NCBI GenBank assembly: GCA_963800275.1 | Contig: CAWDAI010000002.1 | Location: 1-64,000, forward strand | DNA from: JAFMJV01 sp963800275 | GTDB lineage: Bacteria > Chloroflexota > Limnocylindria > Limnocylindrales > CSP1-4 | Reading direction: 5' to 3' | DNA length: 64,000 bases | In this document: positions 9,080 to 19,687 of the stretch, piece after piece | Layout of the letters: each line of letters begins with the position of its first letter | How positions within the stretch are numbered: the stretch's first letter is position 1 | Made by a program: the position numbers and the translations under genes | The notes under the pieces: model-generated | Told to the model about the DNA's origin: nothing | The model's database searches: none | What the model saw: the letters and a program-made list of their open reading frames with translations, nothing else

Positions 9080-10090
9080 ATGCCCGAGCTGCCCGAGGTC
9101 GAGACGATGGCGCGCGACCTGGCGCCACTCGTCGAAGGCGCGACCATCACCGAGGCCTGGTGGGACTGGCCGCCCGTGGTGCGGCACCCCGCGCCGGACG
9201 AGTTCTCCCGGCTCATCCGCGGGCGTCGCATCGAGCACGTGGGTCGCCGCGCCAAGTGGCTCGTGCTCGACCTTTCCGGCTCCCTGGCGCTGGCCATCCA
9301 GGTCAAGATGACCGGTCAGCTGTTCGTGCTGCCGGCGGGCACGGTCCACGACAAGCACGTCCACCTGCGGCTCACGCTCGATCCCGGCCCCGTCGCCGGC
9401 GGCCGAACGTGGACGGGAGCGCGCTGGCTGTTGTTCCGCGACATCCGCAAGTTCGGCCGGGTCGGCCTCTATCGGCGCGACGCGAGCGGCACGATCCTGG
9501 GCCCTGCGGACGTGGGCGAGCTCTTCGGTGACCATGGGCCGGAACCACTCGAGGACGACTTCACGCTGCGCGAGTTCCGCCAGCGGCTGCGCCGCCGGCG
9601 TGGCCGCCTGAAGACCACGCTGCTGGACCAGTCCTTCATCGCCGGCGTGGGCAACATCTACGCCGACGAGTCGCTGTGGCGGGCACGCCTGCACCCGCTT
9701 CGTGCGGCGGACTCGCTCAACCTCGACCAGGAACGCCGGCTGTACGAGGCCATCCGGGGCGTGATGGGCGAGGCCATCGTCCGCCGCGGCTCGTCGGTCG
9801 ACGACTACACCGCCCCTGAGGGCGGCGGCGAGATGCAGGAGCACCTCGACGTGTACCAGCGGACCGGGCTGCCCTGTCATCGCTGTGGCCGCCCGATCCG
9901 CCGCTTCGAGCTCAACGCCCGGGGCACGCACTTCTGCTCGTGGTGCCAGCGATTGCCGCTGGCCGATCGCACGGCCTCCAACCGGTCACTCGCGCGTCGC
10001 GCGCGGCGACGAGCGCACCGGGGCCGCAACTGGTCGGACCTCGACGCCCTGGAGGCCGGACCCGACCCGCTCGGATCGCGGGCACACTAG
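9080..10090 (+). CDS. mutM: Formamidopyrimidine-DNA glycosylase (MutM/Fpg)
   Basis: A base-excision repair glycosylase/AP lyase that removes 8-oxoguanine and formamidopyrimidines. The mature N-terminus PELPEVET carries the catalytic Pro and Glu. A helix-two-turn-helix region includes LLDQSFIAGVGNIYADE, and the C-terminal zinc finger is CHRCGRPIRR...CSWC. The protein is 336 aa, about 60 longer than typical, because a basic Arg/Ala-rich tail follows the zinc finger. It sits immediately after polA and just before an ABC-F gene, suggesting a shared transcript. Function is secure; the role of the tail is unknown. Confidence 0.96.
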   Translation: MPELPEVETMARDLAPLVEGATITEAWWDWPPVVRHPAPDEFSRLIRGRRIEHVGRRAKWLVLDLSGSLALAIQVKMTGQLFVLPAGTVHDKHVHLRLTLDPGPVAGGRTWTGARWLLFRDIRKFGRVGLYRRDASGTILGPADVGELFGDHGPEPLEDDFTLREFRQRLRRRRGRLKTTLLDQSFIAGVGNIYADESLWRARLHPLRAADSLNLDQERRLYEAIRGVMGEAIVRRGSSVDDYTAPEGGGEMQEHLDVYQRTGLPCHRCGRPIRRFELNARGTHFCSWCQRLPLADRTASNRSLARRARRRAHRGRNWSDLDALEAGPDPLGSRAH

Positions 10091-10094
10091 GAGC

Positions 10095-12082
<1,988 letters not shown>

Positions 12083-12086
<4 letters not shown>

Positions 12087-12760
12087 AGGCCGTGGAACGC
12101 GGGCAGGCGCCCGGGGAGGGGAGCGGCCCGGTCGTCATCGGTCTCACCGGTCCCATCGGCTGCGGCAAGTCCACCGTGGCCGGCATGTTGGGTCAGCTCG
12201 GTGGCGCGGTCATCGACGCCGATGTCCTCGCGCGCGAGGTGACCGCTCCTGGGCAGCCTGCGCTGCGCGCGATCCGCGACCGCTTCGGCCACGGCGTCTT
12301 CGACTCCGCGGGGGTGCTCGACCGGGCAGCCCTCGGTGCCATCGTCTTCGAGGACGAGGCCGCCCTGCGCGATCTGGAGGCCATCGTCCACCCGGGCGTG
12401 AGATCGCGCATCGAGGAGCGATTGGCCCAGGCGGAGCGCGAGGGCGACCCGTTCGTGGCGGTCGAGGCCATCAAGCTCGTCGAGGGCGGGCTCGCCGACC
12501 GCTGCGATGAAGTCTGGCTCGTCGAGTGCCAGCCCGCGGTCCAGCGCGAACGGCTGGCCGGCCGAGGCCTGGACGCCGCCGACATCGATCGCCGCCTCGC
12601 GGCCCAGGGCGACTTGGCCGCAAAGCTGGCGGGGCGGGCCCACCGTCGGATCGACACGAGCGGCCGGATAGACGAAGTCCGCGAGTGCGTCGAGGACGCA
12701 CTCGCGGACGTGCTTGCGCCGCGGTTCGCCGGTCCCCTGCTGGGACCGTTGGAGCGTTAG
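12083..12760 (+). CDS. coaE: Dephospho-CoA kinase
   Basis: Catalyses the last step of coenzyme A synthesis, phosphorylating the 3'-hydroxyl of dephospho-CoA with ATP. A P-loop lies at residues 23-31 (GPIGCGKST), followed by DADVLAREV and the HPGV motif of the substrate site, and the C-terminal RIDTSG region is typical. It is 225 aa, with a short N-terminal extension before the P-loop. The start ATG overlaps the ABC-F stop by 4 bases, indicating translational coupling. Its 3' end overlaps the convergent cpaB stop by 4 bases. Confidence 0.95.
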
Positions 12761-13758
12761 GGAGCGGGCGATGCAGAGGGCAGCGGGCTCACGTCCGGCA
12801 CCGTCTCGTCCACGGGGATCTCGATGAGATCGCCCGAGGGCACGGGGCTGGGCTGGACCTCCAGCTGCAGGTAGGGCTCGTTCGGGAAGGGGGACGGGAA
12901 GGCCTGCGGCTGCGGGTAGGTCAGTGCGTCGACCATCTCCGGGATGGGGAAGTTGTACCGCTCCATCAGCCGGTCCTGGGTCTCGCCGTAGGCGCTGCGG
13001 TCCACGTCGCGGGTATCGGTGGCCGGGCGCAGCACGAGCGAGAACTGGGACCCGACGGACTGGGCCAGCGCGACTTCCTCGGCCTGCTGCAGATCCATGC
13101 GCAGGATGTAGAGCTCGGGGCTCCCTTCCGGGCGGCCGATGACGGCGACGTCGAGCCACATGGGCTTGGTCGCGGTGCCCGAGGTATAGAGGGCGGGCTC
13201 GCCGGTGGTGGGGTCGGTCAGGGGCTCGCCGGTCGCGGGGTCGACCAGGTCGTTGAGCGCGGCCCAGGGCATGGTGGCGATGACATCGACGCGCTGGTCG
13301 ACGCCGATGAGACCGCCCACGGCCCGCTCGGTCGGGACGGTCAGGCTGACCGCGCGCAGGTAGGGCGAGTCGGGCGCGACGGTCGCGTCGGGCTCCAGGA
13401 TCTCCACGGCACCGATGCCGTTGGCCTGGGCGAGCATGTTGGGCAGGATGGCCTGCTCCTCGTAGATCGGGATGGCGGCGATCTTGCCGGCCACGTCGGC
13501 CACCTGGCTGAAGGCGAGCGCATTGGAGTCGTCGAGCTGGATCTGCCGCACGCCGAGCTGGTCCTGCTGGATGGTGGAGCGGGCCTCGATCGGCCCGGCC
13601 GCCACGACGACGTCGCGGAGCGGGATCGGGGGTGCCGCTTCTTCCGTGCCCTGGCTGCTGAGCATGAATGCTGCGGCACCCGCTCCGAGGGCCAGCAACA
13701 CGCCGATGACAAGCACCAATGTGCGGCGTCGGCTGTTGTCCTTGAACTCCATCTCCAT
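12757..13758 (-). CDS. cpaB: CpaB/RcpC-like SAF-domain protein
   Basis: A membrane-anchored protein resembling the Flp/Tad pilus assembly factor CpaB. One N-terminal membrane helix (about residues 12-34, LVLVIGVLLALGAGAAAFML) is followed by a SAF domain (about 48-115). The remaining extracytoplasmic region includes MWLDVAVIGRPEGSPELYILRM and a Pro/Ser-rich tail. Start ATG 13758-13756 has AGGAG about 10 bases upstream. No other Tad pilus genes (ATPase, pilin, peptidase) are in the window, so this copy is isolated. CpaB is a family-level call; pilus assembly is inferred. Confidence 0.75.
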   Translation of the reverse strand: MEMEFKDNSRRRTLVLVIGVLLALGAGAAAFMLSSQGTEEAAPPIPLRDVVVAAGPIEARSTIQQDQLGVRQIQLDDSNALAFSQVADVAGKIAAIPIYEEQAILPNMLAQANGIGAVEILEPDATVAPDSPYLRAVSLTVPTERAVGGLIGVDQRVDVIATMPWAALNDLVDPATGEPLTDPTTGEPALYTSGTATKPMWLDVAVIGRPEGSPELYILRMDLQQAEEVALAQSVGSQFSLVLRPATDTRDVDRSAYGETQDRLMERYNFPIPEMVDALTYPQPQAFPSPFPNEPYLQLEVQPSPVPSGDLIEIPVDETVPDVSPLPSASPAP

Positions 13759-13979
13759 GGTGGCAGGCTCCTGTGCGCAAGTCGCTGGGCAACGGGACGG
13801 TCGGTCGGACGCGAGGCGCCCCACCCGTGCAGCCCGAGCATCGAGCCAGGCGTCCGGCACTGCCATGGACCTATCGGGTAGTGGCCCGTAGGACTCTTTT
13901 CTGTCCCACACCGCCACGCACCGCACTTGCGGGTCGCCGACCATGCCGCCGAGCCCGTCCCCGACGGTGGCCCTCGGGC

Positions 13980-13993
13980 CGAACGTCCGTTCT
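13980..13993 (+). promoter_or_regulatory. LexA-type SOS box upstream of uvrB
   Basis: CGAACGTCCGTTCT matches the Gram-positive LexA operator core CGAAC-N4-GTTC. It overlaps the likely -35 position of the uvrB promoter: GTTCTG at 13989-13994, then a 17-base spacer to TATCAT at 14012-14017. Binding there would block transcription, as expected for SOS control. It is the only such match I found by eye. Confidence 0.7.
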
Positions 13994-14011
13994 GTTTCAG
14001 GCCGCGTCAGC

Positions 14012-14017
14012 TATCAT
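14012..14017 (+). promoter_or_regulatory. -10 element, leaderless uvrB promoter
   Basis: TATCAT ends 6 bases before the uvrB ATG, so the transcript probably begins at the start codon. Confidence 0.5.
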
Positions 14018-14023
14018 CTGATC

Positions 14024-16399
14024 ATGCCCGACCTCGAGATCGTCGCGCCCTTCGAGCCCACCGGCGACCAGCCGCGCGCCATCGCCCAGCTGATCGACGG
14101 CGTCCGTGCCAGCAAGAAGCACCAGGTCCTGCTGGGCGCGACCGGCACGGGCAAGACCTATACCGTCAGCCGGGTCATCGCGGAGGTCAACAAGCCCACG
14201 CTGGTGCTGGCACACAACAAGACCTTGGCTGCGCAGCTCTACAGCGAGTTCCGCGAGTTCTTCCCGAACAACGCCGTGGAGTACTTCGTCAGCTACTTCG
14301 ACTATTACCAGCCGGAGGCCTACCTGCCTCGCAGCGACACCTACATCGAGAAGGACTCCAGCCGCAACGACGAGATCGACAAGCTGCGCCACGCCGCCAC
14401 GCGGGCGCTGTTCGAGCGGCGAGACGTGATCATCGTGGCCAGCGTCTCGTGCATCTACGGCCTGGGCGCACCGGTGGACTACGGCGCGACCGTCCTGCGA
14501 CTGCGCAAGGGTGGCCGCTACCGGCGCGACGGTGTCCTGCGCCAGCTGGTGGACCTGCAGTACCAGCGCAACGACCAGGCCCTCTCGCGGGCCAAGTTCC
14601 GGGTGCGCGGCGATACCCTCGAGCTACAGCCAGCCTATGACGACTTCATCGCCCGGGTCGAGTTCTTCGGCGATGAGGTCGAGCGCGTGACCGAGCTGGA
14701 CCCGTTGACCGGTGAGGTCCTCGCGGAACGCAACGAGCTCAACGTCTACCCCGCCTCCCACTACGTCACGCCACAGGAGAAGATGGTGGCGGCCATCGAT
14801 GACATCGAGGCCGAGATGGAGCAGCGGGTCGGCGAGCTCGAGAAGAAGGGCATGGTGCTGGAGGCCGAGCGGCTGCGCCAGCGGACCACCTTCGACCTGG
14901 AGATGATGCGCGAGCTGGGCTTCTGCTCGGGCATCGAAAACTACTCCCGCCACCTGTCCCGGCGCGAGGCGGGCTCACGCCCGTGGACGTTGCTCGACTA
15001 CTTCCCACCCGACTGGCTGCTGGTCATCGACGAGAGCCACATGACCATCCCGCAGGTCTCGGGCATGTACAAGAACGACCGCACACGCAAGGAGATCCTG
15101 GTCGACTTCGGCTTCCGCCTGCCCTCGGCCCTGGACAACCGGCCCCTGACCTTCGATGAGTTCGAGGCCCACCTGGACCAGGTCATCCACATGAGCGCGA
15201 CCCCGGGACCATGGGAGCTGCAGCGTGCGGAGGGCATCGTGGAGCAGCTGATCCGGCCCACGGGCATCGTCGATCCGACCATCGAGGTGCGCCCGACGGA
15301 GGGCCAGATCGACGACCTCATCGACCGTATCAAGGAGCGCGTGGAGCGTGGCGAGCGGGTCCTGGCGACGACGCTCACGAAGCGCATGGCGGAAGATCTC
15401 GCCGACTACCTGCATGAGATGGGCATCCGCGTGTCCTACCTCCACAGCGAGGTCGACACCCTCGAGCGGGTGCAGATCCTGCGCGACCTGCGACTCGGCG
15501 TGTACGACGTGCTCGTGGGCATCAACCTCCTGCGCGAGGGCATCGACCTGCCCGAGGTCACGCTGGTGGCCATCCTCGACGCGGACAAGGAGGGCTTCCT
15601 GCGCTCGGCCTGGTCGCTCATCCAGGTCGTCGGCCGCGCTGCCCGCAACACCGGCGGCCAGGTCGTGATGTACGCCGACCGGGTGACCGAGTCGATGCAG
15701 GTAGCGATCGATGAGACGAACCGCCGCCGTGCCATCCAGGCCGCCTACAACGAGGAACATGGCATCGAGCCGCAGACGATCGTCAAGGAGATCCGCGACA
15801 TCAATGACCGCCTCGCCGCGGTGGCCCAGTCGTCGGCGCGGTATGGATCGGACGAGCGCGACGTCACGGAGCTGGGCACGGCCGAGGTCGAGAAGCTGGT
15901 CGGTCAGCTCGAAGCGGAGATGAGGAACGCGTCCAAGCAGCTCGAGTTCGAGCGGGCCGCCGCGCTGCGCGACGAGATCCAGGGCATCCGCATCCGGGTA
16001 CTTGAGCAGGATGCGTCAGTGGCGGTGCTGCGCCAGGCCGAGCGCGCCGCCGGCTCGGACCGAGCGAGCGGCAAGGCGGGCGAGGGTCGCGCGGGGACGC
16101 CGACGGCGAAGCCCTCCGAGCGAGCGGCAGCGCGCAAGGCCGGCGAGCGCCGCGGTCGGCGAGAAGCGGCCGAGGAGTCGCTGCTGGAGGTGACCGAGGT
16201 CACCGTCCTGCCGGCCGACGAGGAGCCGGTCGACATCGACGAGGGCACGGCCGCGGACGTCTTCCCCGGGATCAAGGATGCGCACGAGGGTGATGACGAG
16301 GGCTGGATGGCCCGCTGGCTGGATCGCCCCACGTGGGACCGGCGAGTCACGCCCAACGTGATCAAGCGCACGGGACAGCGGCCCGGCCGCCGGCGCTAG
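14024..16399 (+). CDS. uvrB: Excinuclease ABC subunit B
   Basis: The damage-verifying helicase-like subunit of nucleotide excision repair; it loads from UvrA2B and recruits UvrC. The Walker A motif GATGTGKT is at residues 38-45. The beta-hairpin region around YFVSYFDYYQPEAYLP, the DESH Walker B box and helicase motifs such as GRAARN are all present. The UVR motif that binds UvrC lies at about 623-656. After it comes an unusual tail of roughly 135 residues, first Ala/Arg/Gly-rich and then acidic, ending in a basic segment; typical UvrB ends near the UVR motif. The ATG at 14024 is supported by the adjacent -10 hexamer. SOS control is likely through the upstream LexA-type box. Confidence 0.98.
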   Translation: MPDLEIVAPFEPTGDQPRAIAQLIDGVRASKKHQVLLGATGTGKTYTVSRVIAEVNKPTLVLAHNKTLAAQLYSEFREFFPNNAVEYFVSYFDYYQPEAYLPRSDTYIEKDSSRNDEIDKLRHAATRALFERRDVIIVASVSCIYGLGAPVDYGATVLRLRKGGRYRRDGVLRQLVDLQYQRNDQALSRAKFRVRGDTLELQPAYDDFIARVEFFGDEVERVTELDPLTGEVLAERNELNVYPASHYVTPQEKMVAAIDDIEAEMEQRVGELEKKGMVLEAERLRQRTTFDLEMMRELGFCSGIENYSRHLSRREAGSRPWTLLDYFPPDWLLVIDESHMTIPQVSGMYKNDRTRKEILVDFGFRLPSALDNRPLTFDEFEAHLDQVIHMSATPGPWELQRAEGIVEQLIRPTGIVDPTIEVRPTEGQIDDLIDRIKERVERGERVLATTLTKRMAEDLADYLHEMGIRVSYLHSEVDTLERVQILRDLRLGVYDVLVGINLLREGIDLPEVTLVAILDADKEGFLRSAWSLIQVVGRAARNTGGQVVMYADRVTESMQVAIDETNRRRAIQAAYNEEHGIEPQTIVKEIRDINDRLAAVAQSSARYGSDERDVTELGTAEVEKLVGQLEAEMRNASKQLEFERAAALRDEIQGIRIRVLEQDASVAVLRQAERAAGSDRASGKAGEGRAGTPTAKPSERAAARKAGERRGRREAAEESLLEVTEVTVLPADEEPVDIDEGTAADVFPGIKDAHEGDDEGWMARWLDRPTWDRRVTPNVIKRTGQRPGRRR

Positions 16400-16411
16400 G
16401 CAGTAGACCGG

Positions 16412-18172
16412 CTACGTCGCGGCCGGGTCCGTGGGCGGAAGGGCATGCCCGGCGGTGGACGCGGCCGGGACCTGGTCCGCGGCCATGCGCTCATCCTGCA
16501 TCTCGAAGACGGTGCGCATGGGATCGCGCCGGCCGAGCAGGAACCAGGCCAGGACGGCCCCGAGCAGGCCCACGATCCCGCTCACCACCAGCGCGGACGC
16601 GACGCCATCGAGGTAGGCCACCGAATAGGCCGCGCCCTTGGCCGGCTCGGCCCCATCGAGCGTGGCCGCGTAGACCTCCCGGAAGCGAGGCGTGCCCAGG
16701 GCCCGGAGCGTGAGCTCGAACTCCGAGACCAGGGCCTGGGCTGACGCGGGCGCGCGGGCCTCGGCGATGACCCGGGCACTGCCGATGGCCGTGGTCGCCA
16801 GCAGCGCGGTGGAGGCCACGATGCCGATGCGCGAGCCAAGCCCGACCGAGGCCTCGTTGATGGCAGCTGCCGACGCCGGCAGGCCTCGGGGGGTGCTGGC
16901 GAAGACGATGGCGGTGCGCACGGTGGTGCCGAGCACGAAGCCGGCCCCGATCAGGACCAGTGGCGCCACGAAGAGCAGGTAGCTGGCGGCACCGAGGACC
17001 GCGCGCGCCGAGTCGGGGTTGTGCTGGTAGAAGTCGCGCACATAGCTGGTGATGAGGCCGAGCACCACCGCCAGCAGCAGGTTCGCCGCGCCCACCGCGA
17101 GGGTCCCCGCGGACATGATCTCGCGTGGCCCGAAGCGCTGCAGCAGGGCGCCGGCGACCGGTCCCGCCAGCAGCAGCGCGATCGCGAACGGTGCGATGGC
17201 GAGGACCGCGAATAGGGTGCCGTAGCGCAGGGGATACTCGAAGACGATGGGCATGAGCATCAGCGGCACCGCCTGTGCGAAGCCGATGGCCACGCCCACG
17301 GCCAGGGCCGCCCCGAGCGCGCGCCGATCCAGTCGCAGGGCCTCCACCGCGGCGACGGTGCGGGCACGGCGCCAACCGAGCGTGGCCAGACCCAGCGCAC
17401 CACCCACGATGAGCAGGGCCGGCACGACCATGCCCCCCTCGCCCCCGATGGCCACGAGCCCGCTCACGATGGCCAGGACGGAGATGGCCCAGACGGCCAC
17501 GCCTGCCACCAGCAGGGGGCTGGCGGGAAGGTTGCCGGGCAGGCGTGGCACGTAGCGGAACGCGGCCCACAAGGCCACCGCGGCGGCCAGCGCCGTCAGG
17601 CCATAGGCCAGCCACGTCTCGTAGGTGAAAGTGGACGGTACGCCCGGCTCACCGCCGGGGATGAGCTTGGGGAAGAGGGTCAGCACCGCCGGTGATGCCG
17701 CCGCGCCCGCGCCGAATGCGCCATACACGAAACCCAGGGCGGTGGCCCGCGGGATGCCCTCGTAGGCGATGGCGACCGAGCCGATGCCGTAGGCCAGCAC
17801 CAGCCCAGCGGCGGCGATGGAGATGAAGTTGGTGGCGTAGAAGACCGGCCCGTGGTCGAAGACCAGCGCCACCAGGCTGCCGACCGCCATGACCGCCAGG
17901 CCGCCGACCAGCAACGAACGGCGGCGCAGCACGTCAGAGGCAAGGCCGCCCAGCAGGATCGTCGCGGTCGAGGCGAAGGCCAGCAGCACGAAGAGGCTCT
18001 GCAGCTCGGGCTGCGTGCGCAAGGCTTGCTGGGCGGTGGGCAGGCCGGGGGAGAGCACACGCGGGGTCAGGCCGACCGCGAAGAGCGCCAGGCAGCCGGC
18101 GATCAGGACCCCCCGCTGGCGCGGGTCGTCGACCACCTCATGGATGAACGCGGGCAACGAGGGGAGGCGCAC
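16412..18172 (-). CDS. MFS transporter, multidrug-type, 586 aa
   Basis: An integral membrane major facilitator superfamily transporter with about 12-14 hydrophobic helices. The substrate is unknown; the long length and helix count recall drug:proton antiporters of the 14-helix group. An extended extracytoplasmic loop lies before the last helix, and the C-terminus is a soluble tail. The GTG at 18172-18170 is chosen because a minus-strand TACCAT (18184-18179) ends exactly 6 bases upstream; a longer upstream frame exists but is not needed. It is divergent from the YrhK-like gene across about 90 bases, and its stop lies 12 bases after the convergent uvrB stop. Confidence 0.85.
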   Translation of the reverse strand: MRLPSLPAFIHEVVDDPRQRGVLIAGCLALFAVGLTPRVLSPGLPTAQQALRTQPELQSLFVLLAFASTATILLGGLASDVLRRRSLLVGGLAVMAVGSLVALVFDHGPVFYATNFISIAAAGLVLAYGIGSVAIAYEGIPRATALGFVYGAFGAGAAASPAVLTLFPKLIPGGEPGVPSTFTYETWLAYGLTALAAAVALWAAFRYVPRLPGNLPASPLLVAGVAVWAISVLAIVSGLVAIGGEGGMVVPALLIVGGALGLATLGWRRARTVAAVEALRLDRRALGAALAVGVAIGFAQAVPLMLMPIVFEYPLRYGTLFAVLAIAPFAIALLLAGPVAGALLQRFGPREIMSAGTLAVGAANLLLAVVLGLITSYVRDFYQHNPDSARAVLGAASYLLFVAPLVLIGAGFVLGTTVRTAIVFASTPRGLPASAAAINEASVGLGSRIGIVASTALLATTAIGSARVIAEARAPASAQALVSEFELTLRALGTPRFREVYAATLDGAEPAKGAAYSVAYLDGVASALVVSGIVGLLGAVLAWFLLGRRDPMRTVFEMQDERMAADQVPAASTAGHALPPTDPAAT

Positions 18173-18178
18173 CTGGGC

Positions 18179-18184
18179 ATGGTA
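18179..18184 (-). promoter_or_regulatory. -10 element, leaderless MFS promoter
   Basis: TACCAT on the minus strand, 6 bases before the GTG at 18172. It is half of a divergent promoter pair. Confidence 0.45.
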
Positions 18185-18252
18185 GCGATGCGGCCGAGCC
18201 CGTGAGACCTCACTGTGATCGCAGCAGCCTCCGCCGCCACTGGGCGCCCCGG

Positions 18253-18258
18253 TATCCT
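18253..18258 (+). promoter_or_regulatory. -10 element, leaderless YrhK-like gene promoter
   Basis: TATCCT ends 7 bases before the ATG at 18266. It is the other half of the divergent pair. Confidence 0.45.
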
Positions 18259-18265
18259 GACGGCC

Positions 18266-19114
18266 ATGCAGATCCCCCCTGGGTGGCGAGCCGTGGAGCA
18301 CCACGGTATCGGCCCGTTCACAACGTCCATGGTCCTCGAACGCCCCAATGGGGCCAGGGTCGTCTACACCGCGTGGCGCAATCGCAAGGGGCACGGGCTG
18401 CTGGCAGCCGAAGGTGGCGTGCGGCTCGCCCACATCCCATGGTGGGCGCCGACGCGCGAGGGCTGGTGGATCGCCGTCCTCTTCATGATCGGCTCCGCCT
18501 GCTTCGCCCTGGGCTCGGTGCCGGCGATCGCGGAGACCCTCGGCGCCTTCGGTCCGTGGATCTTCTTCGTCGGCTCGGTCTTCTTCACGTCGGCTGCGTA
18601 TCTCCAGTATCACCAGGCCAGCAACGAGAGCGACGACGTCGCGACCGGCGAGCGTGGGCGCCGATTGGCTGCCTGGCGCACGCACTCGCTCGGTTGGTGG
18701 GCGGCGTCCGCCCAGCTCGCCGGGACGCTCTGGTTCAACCTGACCACCTTCGCCGGCACCCGCGGGGGCCTGGGCATGCCCGGCGAGGAGGCCCTGGTCT
18801 GGGCGCCGGACGCCATCGGCTCGATCCTCTTCCTCGTGGCCAGCACGTTCGCGGTGCTCGAGACACGCGATGGGCACGTGCAGGGCGCTCGCCCCACGCT
18901 CGAGTCGGGCATCGCCGCCATCAACATGGTCGGCTCGATCGCCTTCGGCATCTCCGCGGTCGCGGCCTACATCGACCCCGCCAATGGCGAGCTTCTCGAC
19001 GCCGCGGTGGCCAACAGCATGACCTTCGTGGGGGCCGTCTGCTTCCTCGTCGGCGCGGCCCTGCTCCTGCCCGACATGAGTCGTGCGCCGGGGCCGGCGA
19101 GCGCTGCTGCCTGA
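18266..19114 (+). CDS. YrhK-like multi-pass membrane protein
   Basis: A 282 aa membrane protein with about six helices arranged as repeated pairs. The pattern of GSACFALGSVPAI then FFVGSVFFTSAAYLQ resembles the YrhK-like domain, found in bacterial membrane proteins of unknown role. The N-terminal 65 residues look soluble. The start at ATG 18266 is supported by the upstream -10 hexamer; an upstream in-frame start at 18215 is less likely. No partner gene is apparent. Fold assignment is moderate and function is unknown. Confidence 0.7.
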   Translation: MQIPPGWRAVEHHGIGPFTTSMVLERPNGARVVYTAWRNRKGHGLLAAEGGVRLAHIPWWAPTREGWWIAVLFMIGSACFALGSVPAIAETLGAFGPWIFFVGSVFFTSAAYLQYHQASNESDDVATGERGRRLAAWRTHSLGWWAASAQLAGTLWFNLTTFAGTRGGLGMPGEEALVWAPDAIGSILFLVASTFAVLETRDGHVQGARPTLESGIAAINMVGSIAFGISAVAAYIDPANGELLDAAVANSMTFVGAVCFLVGAALLLPDMSRAPGPASAAA

Positions 19115-19687
19115 CGACGAGGTCGAGGCTGGCAGGCCGACTCCAGAACGCCTGTCGACGGCCAGCGGTCGTGCCGCGGCAGCGCAACGACCGCCGCCCA
19201 GCAGAACCTCGGTATCCCCGCATCAGCAATTAGCTGCTCCCCGCAGGGCCTCGGCATCGCGCCGCGCGTCGGCTGCCCCGCAGCGCCCCGGGTTCGCGCC
19301 GTCCATATCGCGCCAGATGTCACGCGGGTGGGCCTTCGTCGCGACACCGTCGTCGATGCGTGGATAGCGGCCGCATCGTCATGCGCAAACGGCGGCTTGG
19401 ACGGTAACGATATGCGTCATCGGTGTATGCCGCTGCGCGCTGCCCGGGGTCGATGTGCGCCGAAGGCCACCTGTGCTGACATCTGGCGCGGAATAGCCCT
19501 CGGTGGCCCTGGTGCAGCAGTGGCCCTCGGGGCTCTGCGGTGCGGCTGGTCCGACGTGATCGCCTCCCTCGTTGCCATGGGCTCGAGCGGTGAGGGCGTC
19601 GCTGGCCGCTGGGATCAGATCCGGTGGTCGTTCACTCCATCTTTAGAACGCCTGGTCTATGAGGCACTTGTGCTCTAGACTGCAGCA
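19115..19687. other. Long non-coding stretch upstream of uvrA
   Basis: About 570 bases without a supported gene. The short open frames are compositionally chance-like. The only recognisable signal is the TAGACT hexamer just before uvrA. CGTTC and GAACG halves occur at 19629-19633 and 19646-19650, but 12 bases apart, which is not LexA spacing. Confidence 0.5.
19676..19681 (+). promoter_or_regulatory. -10 element, leaderless uvrA promoter
   Basis: TAGACT ends 6 bases before the uvrA GTG. Confidence 0.45.

Noticed and set aside
19629..19665. Second LexA box before uvrA (CGTTC and GAACG, or TAGAACGCCTGGTCTA)
   Set aside because: The orientation and spacing of the half-sites do not match GAAC-N4-GTTC.
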